This document shows positions 10,301 to 22,300 of a stretch of 64,000 bases of DNA, piece after piece; the stretch's first letter is position 1, and each line of letters opens with the position of its first letter. The DNA lies in NCBI RefSeq assembly GCF_014205215.1, contig NZ_JACHNC010000001.1, positions 6,940,501 to 7,004,500 of the forward strand, read 5' to 3'. A model generated the notes under the pieces. That model was given only the letters and a program-made list of their open reading frames with translations. It was not told where the DNA came from and ran no database searches. Origin of the DNA: Actinoplanes lobatus (GTDB lineage: Bacteria; Actinomycetota; Actinomycetes; Mycobacteriales; Micromonosporaceae). Position numbers and translations under genes: made by a program.

Positions 10301-13300
10301 GACCTCGGCGGCGACTCCATCCGCAGCATCCAGGTCCTGGGACTGGTCAGGGAGGCGGGACTGACCGCGAGCATGGCGGCCCTGCTGGCCGATCCGACGC
10401 CGGCCGGCTTCGCCGCCACCCTGGGACAGAGCACGGCGGAAACCCGGTCCACGGCCTTCTCGCTCGTCACCGAGGACGACCGCAAGCTGCTGCCGGACGG
10501 CCTGGCGGACGCGTACCCGATGTCGGAGCTCCAGGCCGGCATGGTGTACGAGATGGAGCGCGACCCCGGCCGCAGCCCCTACCACAACGTTCACACCATG
10601 CGGCTGACCGGATCGATCGAGGAGGAGTGCTTCCGCGATGCGCTCGCCCGGGTGACCGCCCGGCACCCCGTCCTGCGTACCTCCTTCGCGATGAGCCGCT
10701 TCAGCGAGCCCCTGCAGCTGGTGCACCCCACCGCCGAGATCCCGTTCACCGTCCACGACCTGCGCGGCGAGCCGGCGGACAGGCAGCGGGCCGTCATCGA
10801 CGAGCATCTCCGTGCCCAGCGCGGCACCCCGCTGGACCCGACCGTGGCGCCACTGTGCCGGATGGCCGTCCACCTCCTGTCCGACACGACCTTCCAGTGG
10901 ACGGTCACCGAACACCACGCCATCCTCGACGGCTGGAGCCTGACCTCCATGCTCTCCGAGATCACCACCCTCCACGAGGAACTTCTCGCCGGGCGCGACC
11001 CGGGTGACGCCCCGCCGCGATCGCTCTACCGGGACTTCATCGCGGCCGAACGCGAGGCGCTGCGCACGCCGGCCACCCGCGACTACTGGCGCGACCGCCT
11101 GGCCGGCAGCGACGGGAGCCCGCTGCCCCGCTGGTCGGCCGACGCACACGAGGCACTGGGCGACACGCTGCCGGGTGAGCGCCACGACCGGGACGAGGCC
11201 CTGGGACACGGCTCGCTCGTCACCCCGCTCGGCGACGACCTGCGGGCCGACATCGAGGAGTTCGCGCGCCGGGCCGGCGTCCCGTTCAAGTCCGCGGTGC
11301 TCGCCGCCCATCTGCGCGTGGTCGCCGCGGTCACCGGCGGCCGGGACGTCACGATCGGCCTCTCCTCGCACGGGCGCCTGGAGGAGGCGGACGGCGCCGA
11401 GGCGTGCGGCCTGTTCCTCAACACCCTGCCGTTCCGCGTCGCGCTCCCGGACGGAACCTGGCAGGACCTGGCCCGGGCCGTCCTCGACGCCGAGCACGAG
11501 GTCATGCCGCACCGCCGCTACCCGATGGCGGCGCTGCAACGGGAACTCGGCCGCACGTCGCTGTTCGAGGCGGGCTTCGTCTACAACGACTTCCACCGCT
11601 TCGGGCGCCTGGCCGACGGCGACGGCGGGTGGCGCTTCGACGCGGCCGGCCAGGGCCCGTCCGGCTCCTCCCGCACCAGCCTCCCGCTGCTCGTCTCGGT
11701 GAGCCGGGAAGCCGGGGCCGACGGGCTGCGCCTTGAGCTCGAATACGACACCCGGAAACTCACCAGCGACCAGGTGACGCTTCTGCGCGACTATCACGTG
11801 CGCTGCCTCCGGGCGATGACCGCCGGCCCGTCGACACGGCACACCACCGTCACCCTCGCCTCCGGACGGGAAGCCCGAAAGGTTTCGGCCTGGTCGCGGC
11901 CGGGGCTGCCGGTCCCGGGCGCGACGACCGTGCACGAGCTGGTGGCGGCCGCGACCCGTGCGTGGCCGGATGCGGTGGCACTGACCTGCGGCGAGACCTT
12001 CCTGACATACCGGGAGCTGGACGAGCGCGCCGGCCGTCTGGCGCAACGCCTGCGCCGCCTCGGCGTCGGCCCCGAGGTGTGCGTCGGCGTCTGCGTGGAG
12101 CGGTCCTGGGAGACCGTGGTGGCGTGCCTGGCCGTGTTGCGGGCCGGTGGAGTGTACGTGCCCCTGGACACGGCGTTCCCGCCCGAGCGGATGGAACTCA
12201 TGCTGCGCGACGTCGCGGCGCCGCTGGTCGTGGTGCACGCCGCCACCGCTTCCCGGGTGCCGGGCGGCCCCTGGGCACAGGTCGACCTCGGCGACGACGC
12301 GACGGATCCCGGCGACTCCGTCCCCCCGGCGGTCGATCCGGACGCCGGCTGCTACGTGATCTTCACGTCCGGGTCGACCGGCCGCCCGAAGGGGACGACC
12401 GTGACCCACCGCAACGTGGTGCGGCTCATCCGCGGCGTACGCGAGCACCTGCCGTTCGGCCCCGGCGACGTGTGGTCGCTGTTCCACAGCTTCGCGTTCG
12501 ACTTCTCGGTGTGGGAGCTGTGGGGCGCGCTCACCACCGGCGGCCGCGTCGTGGTGGTGCCGTACGCCGTGAGCCGCGACGCCGACGCGTTCCACCGGCT
12601 CGTACGCGACGAACGGGTGACCGTCCTCAGCCAGACGCCGTCCGCGTTCCGCCAGTTCGAGACCGCGGACGAGCGGGCCGGAGGCGACCTCGCGCTGCGG
12701 GCGGTGGTGTTCGGCGGCGAGGCCCTGCACCGGCCGTCGGTGCGCCGCTGGGCGTCCCGGCACGGCTACGCGTCACCGCTGCTGGTGAACATGTACGGCA
12801 TCACCGAGACCACCGTCCACGTCACGTACCTGGAGCTCGACGCCGGCCACGTCGAAGGGACCGTGAGCCGGATAGGCCGGCCCCTGCCGGATCTCGGCGC
12901 GCACGTGCTGGACCGCGACGGCGTGCCCTGCCCGATCGGCGTCACCGGCGAGCTGCACATCTCCGGTGCCGGACTGGCCCGCGCCTACGTCGGCCGCCCG
13001 GCGCTGACCGCCGAGCGGTTCGTGCCCGACCACCTGTCCGGAACCCCCGGCGCACGCCTGTACCGCAGCGGTGATCTGGCCCGATGGAACCCGCGGGGCA
13101 GCCTGGAATACCTCGGGCGGGCCGACACCCAGGTCAAGATTCGCGGATACCGGATCGAGACCGGTGAGATCGAGAACGCGCTCGCCACCCACCCTCGGCT
13201 CCTCGAGGCCGCCGTCGTTGCGCACACCGATCCGGAGGGCCGGACCGAGCTGGTCGCCCACCTCGTGCCGGACCCGGCCGGGCCGGGCGCGCCGACCGCC

Positions 13301-16300
13301 GACGAACTGCGGGCATGGCTCGGCCGCGGCTTGCCGGACTACATGATCCCGCGCCATTTCATCGTCCTCACCGCGCTTCCGCTGACTCCCCAGGGCAAGG
13401 TCGACCGGCGTGCGCTGCCGGAGCCGGGCACCGACCGGCCGGCACTGGAGCAGCGGTACGTACCGCCCAGCGGCGACGTCGAGGAGATCCTGGCCGGCAT
13501 CTGGCGCCAGGTGCTGGGCATCGACCGGGTGGGCCGGCACGACAACTTCTTCGCCCTCGGCGGCGACTCCATCCGCAGCATCCAGATCGTCGGCCGGGCC
13601 CGGGACGCCGGGCTCACCCTGGAACTCCAGCAGGTTCTCGACGCACCGACGCTGGCCGGGCAGGCCGCGGCCCTGGACCTGACCACACGCCACGAGGCGC
13701 CGGCGACCCAGCCGTTCTCCCTGGTCCTCCCGGACGATCGCGCGCTGCTGCCGGCCGGGCTGGCCGACGCCTACCCGATGGCACAGCTGCAGGTCGGCAT
13801 GGTCTTCGAGATGGAACGCGACCCGGCACGCAATCCCTATCACAACATCGAGACGATGCGCCTGGCCGGCCGCTTCGACGAGGCGTGCTTCCGGGAGGCG
13901 GTCGACCGCGTGGTGGCCCGGCACCCGGTGCTGCGTACCTCGTTCGACCTGGCCGGGTTCAGCGAGCCGATGCAGTTGGTGCACAGCGCCGTCGAGGTGC
14001 CCTTCACCGTCGTCGACCTCCGCGGCGGCACCACCGCACCGCTGCGCGACTACGTCCGCGACCAGCAGCACGCACGGTTCGACCTGTCCGCGGCGCCGCT
14101 GTTCCGGATGGCCGTGCACGTGCTGTCCGACCACGCGTTCCAGTGGACCATCACCGAACACCACGCCATCCTCGACGGCTGGAGCATGGTCTCCACCATC
14201 TCGGAGATCACCGGCCTGTACCGCCGGCTGCTCGCCGGTGACCAGCCGGCGACCGAGCCCCTCCGCTCGCTCTACCGGGACTTCGTCGCCGCCGAACGGG
14301 CGGCCGTCAGCTCGCCGGAGATCGCGGCGTTCTGGCGGGACCGCCTCGCCGCGGCCCCCGGCGGGCGGATGCCCCGATGGTCCGGCGGCCCCGCCCTCGC
14401 CGTACGCCCGGAGGAACGACACGACCGCGACGAGGCCGCCGGCCACGCAACCCTGACCACCCCGATCTCCGCCGAACTGCTGGCGGCGCTGGAGAAGTTC
14501 GCCCGCCGCGCCGAAGTGCCCCTCAAGACGGTCGTGCTCGCCGCCCATCTCAAGGTGGTCGGCCTGATCACCGGCTCGACCGACGTCCTCATCGGCATGA
14601 CGGCCAACGGGCGTCTGGAGGAGCCCGACGGTGCCGAGGCGCGCGGGCTCTTTCTCAACACGGTGCCTTTGCGGGTACGGCTGCCGGAGGGCAGCTGGCA
14701 GGACCTCGTACGCGGCGTCCTGCGCGCCGAGCGCGACCTGCTGCCCCGCCGCCGCTACCCGATGGCCCTGCTCCAGCGGGAGTTCGGCGGCGACGCGCCG
14801 CTGGTCGAGACCAACTTCACCTACAACAACTTCCACCGCATCGCGCGGCTCACCGTGGACGGCACGCTCGACCGGGACGGGACCGAGGTGCAGCCCGGCG
14901 TGGCGCGCACCAACTTCCCGCTGGACGTGACCGTCAGCCACGACCTCGACGCCGGCGGCCTCCTCCTGGAGATCGGCTACTCCCTCCGGGATCTCACCGA
15001 CGACCAGGTCGGACAGCTTCGCGACCTCCACCTGCGTGCCCTGGACGCGATGGCACGCAACGGCGAGACCCACCACCGGGCGTCATCCCTGCTCGACGCC
15101 GAGCAGACGCGCCTGCTCACCGAGTGGCAGGGCACGAACGCGCCCGGGGCCACCGCCCCCGTGCACGAGCTTCTGCGGGAGCGCGCGCGGTGGTGGCCGG
15201 ATGTGGTGGCGGTGGAGTCGGAGGGGGAGTGTTTGACGTTTGCTGGGCTTGATGCGCGTAGTGAGGCGTTGGCGCGTTGTCTGGCGGCGGCTGGTGTGGG
15301 TCGTGGTGGTGTGGTGGGTCTGCATTTGCGGCCGGGTGTGGATGCGGTGGTGGCGGTGTGGGCGGTGTGGAAGGCGGGTGGCGCGTTCCTGCCGTTGGAT
15401 CCGGATCTGCCGTCGATGCGGCTGGAAGCGATGGTGCAGGACGCGGGGCCTGTGGTGGTGGTGTCGCGGGAGTCGTGCGCCTGGCCGTCGGTGTCGCCCG
15501 ACGGTGATGGCGACGCGGTTCTCCCCACGGTGGGGGCGCGGGATCTGGCGTACGTCATGTTTACTTCCGGCTCGACCGGCCGTCCGAAGGGTGTGATGGT
15601 CGAGCACGGTGGTCTGGCCAATTTCGCTGAGCGGATGCTGCAGTCCCGGATGGGTGGGTTGGAGCATGCCAGGGTTTTGACGGGGTCGTCGGCGTTCATT
15701 TCGGACTTCTTCCTGGCTCAGGTTTTGCCGTTGCTGGGTGGTCACACCCTGGTGGTGGTTTCGGGTCGTGATCCGCGGGATTTGGTGGCGTGGGCGCAGG
15801 ATCCGGATCGGGCGGTTCAGGTCATCGATGCCACGACGTCGCAGGTGCAGTTGATGGTGGAGGCGGGGCTGCTGGATGCTCCGTGTCCGCCGCGGCTGAT
15901 CGCGGTCGGTGGGGAGGCATGTCCGCCGGATCTGTGGCAGGTTCTGCGATCCCGGCCTGGGTTGGCGGCTTTCAACACGTATGGGCCTGCGGAGACGACG
16001 GTCGAGGTGGCGGTGGCGGAGATCGCCGCGTACCCGTATCCGGTGTTGGGTCGTCCGTATGGCGGTGCCCGTCTGTATTTGGTGGATGAGTCGCTTGGTC
16101 TGGTGCCGCCGGGTTCGGTGGGGGAGATCGTGGTGGGTGGCCCGGGTGTGGGCCGTGGTTATGTGGGTCGGCCGGGGGCGACGGCGGCGGTGTTCGTGCC
16201 GGATCCGTTCGGTGGGCCGGGTGGCCGTTTGTATCGGACCGGTGATCTGGGCCGGTACACGGCCGATGGTCAGATCGAGTTCCTGGGCCGCCGGGATCTT

Positions 16301-19300
16301 CAGGTGAAGATTTTGGGTCAGCGGGTGGAGTTGGAGGAGGTCGAGGCGGTTCTGCGTGGCCATCCCGGGGTGGTGGCGGCAGCGGTGAGTGTTCACCGGC
16401 GGCAGTTGGTGGGGCACGTCGTGCTGGACGGCGGGACGGTCTTGCCGGATCGGGACTATCTGGCGGCGCGGTTGCCGGTGGTGGCGGTTCCGGCGGTGCT
16501 GGTCGCGGTCGAGGCGTTGCCGATGACGGCCGGTGGCAAGCTTGATCGGCGGGCGTTGGCTGAGCCGCCGGAGTTGTCGCGCCGGGATGTGGTGGCTCCG
16601 CGGACGGAGACCGAGCAGCGGATCGCCGCGGTCTGGCAGAGCGTGCTGGGTGTGGACCGGGTCGGTGTCCACGATGACTTCTTCGCCCTCGGTGGGCACT
16701 CGCTGTTGGCTGTTCGGCTGACCATGCGGGTCAGTGCGGAGTTGGGTGCCGAGGTTGCGTTGCATGAGGTGTTCGCCCGGCCGACGGTGGCGGCGCAGGC
16801 GGAGTTGGTCGATCGGCATGGTGGCGGCACGGTCGAGCGGATTCCGCGGGTCGAGCAGGCCGGGATCGCGTCGCATGCGCAAGAGCGGCAATGGTTCCTC
16901 TGGCAACTCGCCCCGGACGATCCGACCTACAACGTTCCCTGGGGCTACGAGGTGCGGGGCGAGCTGGACCTGACGGTGCTCGGCAACTCGTTGAACACCC
17001 TCTTCGAGCGCCACGAGTCGCTGCGTACGACCCTGCACCTCGACGCGGACGGGCGCGTGGTGCCGAGGCTGGACGCCGTCGAACCGGGCGCGGTGGCGTT
17101 CTCGGCGGCCGGCGAGGCGGAGCTGAAGGGACTCGTCGAGCGGGCGGCCCGGCAGCCGTTCGACCTCACCACCGGGCCGATGCTGCGGGTCGACGTCTGG
17201 CGTACGGCGCCGGACCGGCACGTCGTGCTCTTCGTCGCACACCACGTCGCCGTCGACGAATGGTCGATCGGTGTACTCGAGCGGGAGTTGTGGGAGCTGT
17301 ACCGGGCAGGAGGCGACGCGGTGCTGTCGCCGCCGGCGGTCCGCTACGCCGACTACGCGGCCTGGCACCGCGACCTGGTGGCGAGCAGAGCGGACGAGGA
17401 TCTCGCGTACTGGCGGGAGGCGCTGGACGGCGCCACGTCGTCCTGGCCCCAACCCTCTTCCGGCCTCGGCGCCGCCGACGAGCGTGCCCGGATCGTGCCG
17501 GCCGAACGCTTGCGAGGGCTGGACGGGATCCGCTCGCAGGCGGGCGCCACGGAGTTCATGCTCTACCTGGCGGTGTACTGCCTCCTGATCGCCCGCAGCT
17601 CCGGTGAGCGGGACATCACGGTCGGCATCCCGGTCTCGGGGCGTACCCATCCCGACCTGGCGCCGGTGGTGGGCTTCTTCGTCAACACCCTGGCGTTGCG
17701 GGTGACGGTCGATCCGGCCGACGACTTCCTGGCGTATCTGCGGCGGGTCCGGTCGGTGGTCCTGGCGGCGTTCGCCCACCAGGAGACGCCTTTCGAGCAT
17801 GTGGTGCGCGCGGTCGCGCCCGACCGCGCCGACGGCGTCAACCCACTGTTCCGCACGCTCTTCTCCTTCGCCCCGGAGGCAGCGACCGGCGACCGTCCGG
17901 CTGAGCCGGCCGCCGACGGGCTGGCCCTCGGCGACCTGCCGATCGCGAGCGGCGGCAACCACTTCGACCTGTTGATGGGAACCGCGCGTACGGCCGAGGG
18001 GCTGCACCTGAAGTTGGAGTTCAGCACCGCGATCCTCGGGGCGGGTGAGGCCGAGGATCTGCTGGGGTCGTTCGTGGATCTGCTGGCGGCGGTCGGCGGG
18101 TCGCCTCAGGTGGTGGTGTCGGAGCTGTTGCGCGCCAGCGGCCCGGAGCGGGAACGGATGGCCGGATGGACCGGTGACCCGGAGGCTCCGGCGTTCGGCG
18201 TTCCCGTACACGAGCTGCTTCGGGAGCGCGCGCAACGGTGGCCGGACCTGGTTGCGGTGGAGGCGGACGGGGAGTGTTTGACGTTCGCCGGGTTCGATGC
18301 GCGCAGCGAGGCGCTGGCGCGGCGTCTGGCGGCGGCCGGTGTGAGTCGTGGTGATGTGGTGGGTCTGCATCTGCGGCCGGGTGTGGATGCGGTGGTGGCG
18401 GTGTGGGCGGTGTGGAAGGCGGGTGGCGCGTTCCTGCCGTTGGATCCGGATCTGCCGTCGATGCGGCTGGAAGCGATGGTGCAGGACGCGGGGCCCGTGC
18501 TGGTGGTCTCTCGGGAGCCGTGCCCGTGGCCGTCGGTGACGCCCGACGGCGATGCCGACGGAGTCCTCCCCACGGTGGGCGCGCGGGATCTGGCCGCGGT
18601 GATGTTCACCTCCGGCTCGACCGGCCGGCCCAAGGGCGTGATGCTGGAACACGGCGGCCTCGCCAACTTCGCCGAACGCCAACTGCTGCCGAGGCTACGC
18701 AGGGCCGGGGTCGGCGAGCACGCCCGGGTCGTCACCGGCACGTCGGCGTTCATCTCCGACTTCTTCCTGGAGCAGACCCTGCCGCTGCTGGGCGGCCACC
18801 GGCTGCTCGTGCTTTCCGGCATGGAGGGCCGCGACCCCCGTCTGCTGGTGGAACGGGCACAGGATCCGCAGCGGGCGGTGGACGTCGTCTGCACCACCAC
18901 CTCGCAGGTCCAGCTGCTGGTGGAGGCGGGACTGCTGGACGCTCCGTACCCGCCCCGGCTGATCGAGCCGGCCGGTGAGGCGTGCCCGCCGGACCTGTGG
19001 CAGGCCCTACGATCGCGGCCCGGCATGGCGGCCCACAACATCTACGGCCCGGCCGAGACGACAGTCGACACGACGTGTGCCGACATCGCCGCGTACCCGT
19101 ATCCGGTGTTGGGTCGTCCGTACGGCGGTGCCCGCCTGTATCTGGTGGATGAGTCGCTGGGTCTGGTGCCGCCGGGTTCGGTGGGGGAGATCGTGGTGGG
19201 TGGCCCGGGTGTGGGCCGTGGCTATGTACGGCGGCCGGGGGCGACGGCGGCGGTGTTCGTGCCGGATCCGTTCGGTGGGCCGGGTGGCCGTTTGTATCGG

Positions 19301-22300
19301 ACCGGTGATCTGGGCCGGTACACGGCCGATGGTCAGATCGAGTTCCTGGGCCGCCGGGATCTTCAGGTGAAGATTTTGGGTCAGCGGGTGGAGTTGGAGG
19401 AGGTCGAAGCGGTCCTGCGTGGCCATCCCGGGGTGGTGGCGGCAGCGGTGAGTGTTCACCGGCGGCAGCTGGTGGGGCACGTCGTGCTGGACGACGGGAC
19501 GGCCTTGCCGGATCGCGACTATCTGGCGGCGCGGTTGCCGGTGGTGGCGGTTCCGGCGGTGCTGGTCGCGGTCGAGGCGTTGCCGATGACGGCCGGTGGC
19601 AAGCTTGATCGGCGGGCGTTGGCTGAGCCGCCGGAGTTGTCGCGCCGGGATGTGGTGGCTCCGCGGACGGAGACCGAGCAGCGGATCGCCGCGGTCTGGC
19701 AGAGCGTGCTGGGTGTGGACCGGGTCGGTGTCCACGATGACTTCTTCGCCCTCGGTGGGCACTCGCTGTTGGCTGTTCGGCTGACCATGCGGGTCAGTGC
19801 GGAGTTGGGTGCCGAGGTTGCGTTGCATGAGGTGTTCGCCCGGCCGACGGTGGCGGCGCAGGCGGAGTTGGTCGATCGGCACGGTGGCACGGTCGAGCGC
19901 ATCCCGCGGGTCGAGCAGGCCGGGATCGCGTCGCATGCGCAAGAGCGGCAATGGTTCCTCTGGCAACTCGCCCCGGACAACCCCGCGTACAACGTCCCGT
20001 GGGGCCACGAGATCCACGGGGAACTCGACGCGGCCGTGCTGGGTTCGGCGGTGGACGCCCTCGTCGCCCGCCACGACGCCCTCCGCACCACGTTGCACCT
20101 CGACACGGACGGCCGGGTCGTGCAACGGATCGGCGTCGCGGGCCGGACCGGCCTGACGGTGCACGACGCCGGCGACGCCGAACTCCCCGGGCTCGTCGAG
20201 CGGGCGGCCCGGCAGCCGTTCGACCTCACCACCGGGCCGATGCTGCGGGTCGACGTCTGGCGTACGGCGCCGGACCGGCACGTCGTGCTCTTCGTCGCAC
20301 ACCACATCGCCGTCGACGAGTGGTCGATGGGCATCTTCGAGCGTGAACTGTGGGAGCTGTATCGCACGGGCGGCGACGCCGAACTGCCGCCGCCGGAGGT
20401 CCGCTACGCCGACTACGCGGCCTGGCACCGCGACCTGGTGGCGAGCCGCGCCGACCAGGACCTCGCATTCTGGCGCCATACCCTCGAAGGCGCACCCACC
20501 TCGGCCTGGCCGGACCGGAACGCCGCCCGCACGGCCGCCCCCGGCGAGCGTGCCCGGCTCGTGCCAGCCGACCGGCTGCAAGGGCTCGACCAGGCTCGTG
20601 CCGAAGCGGGCGCGACGGAGTTCATGGCCTACCTGGCGGTGTACTGCCTCCTGATCGCCCGCAGCTCCGGCGAGCGGGACATCACGGTCGGCATCCCGGT
20701 GTCCGGGCGTTCGCACCCTGACCTGGCGCCGGTGGTGGGCTTCTTCGTCAACACCCTGGCGTTGCGGGTGACGGTCGATCCGGCCGACGACTTCCTGGCG
20801 CATCTGCGGCGGGTCCGGTCGGTGGTCCTGGCGGCGTTCGCCCACCAGGAGACGCCCTTCGAACATGTGGTGCGCGCGGTCGCGCCCGACCGCGCCGACG
20901 GCGTCAACCCACTGTTCCGCACCATGTTCGCCTTCACCGCCGGAGCATCCCGGACCGACGGCCCGCTGCCCACCGGCCTCACCGTGCGCGGCCTGCCGAT
21001 CGAGGGCCGCGACAGCCATTTCGACCTGTCCCTGAGCACTACCCGTACGACCGAAGGGCTCCACCTGACGCTGGAATTCGGTGCCGGAATTCTCGCCGAC
21101 GGGGAGGCCGAGGGTCTGCTGGGGTCGTTCGAGGATCTGCTGGCGGCGGTCGGTGGACCGGTGTCGGACCTACTGGCCGCGAGTGGCCCGGAGCGGGAGC
21201 GGATCGCCGCGTGGACCGGCGATGTCGAGATTCCGGCCCTCGCCGCCCCCGTGCACGAGCTGTTGCGGGAGCGCGCGCAGTGGTGGCCGGACCTGGTTGC
21301 GGTGGAGGCGGAGGGGGAGTGTTTGACGTTTGCTGGGCTTGATGCGCGTAGTGAGGCGTTGGCGCGTTGTCTGGCGGCGGCTGGTGTGGGTCGTGGTGGT
21401 GTGGTGGGTCTGCATTTGCGGCCGGGTGTGGATGCGGTGGTGGCGGTGTGGGCGGTGTGGAAGGCGGGTGGTGCGTTCCTGCCGTTGGATCCGGATCTGC
21501 CGTCGATGCGGTTGGCCGCGATGGTGCAGGACGCGGGGCCCGTGGTGGTGGTGTCGCGGGAGCCGTGCGCCTGGCCGTCGGTGTCACCGGATGAGGATGC
21601 TGACGCGGTCCTTCCGCGGGTGGTGGCCCGGGATCTGGCGTACGTCATGTTCACTTCCGGCTCGACCGGCCGTCCGAAGGGTGTGATGGTCGAGCACGGC
21701 AGTCTGGCCAATTTCGCTGAGCGGATGCTGCTGTCGCGCTTCGGTGGGCTGGAGCACCTCAGGGTTCTAACCGGAACGTCGGCGTTCATTTCGGACTTCT
21801 TCCTGGCCCAGGTTTTGCCGTTGCTGGGTGGTCACACCCTGGTGGTGGTTTCGGGTCGTGATCCGCGGGATTTGGTGGCGTGGGCGCAGGATCCGGATCG
21901 GGCGGTTCAGGTCGTTGATGCCACGACGTCGCAGGTGCAGTTGATGGTGGAGGCGGGGCTGCTGGATGCTCCGTGTCCGCCGCGGCTGATCGCGATCGGT
22001 GGTGAGGCGTGTCCGCCGGATCTTTGGCAGGTTCTGCGATCCCGGCCTGGGTTGACGGCCTACAACACGTATGGGCCTGCGGAGACGACGGTCGAGGTGG
22101 CGGTGGCGGAGATCGCCGCGTACCCGTCGCCTGTGTTGGGTCGTCCGTATGGCGGTGCCCGTCTGTATTTGGTGGATGAGTCGCTGGGTCTGGTGCCGCC
22201 GGGTTCGGTGGGCGAGATCGTGGTGGGTGGTCCCGGTGTGGGCCGTGGTTATGTCGGGCGGCCGGGGGCGACGGCGGCGGTGTTCGTGCCGGATCCGTTC

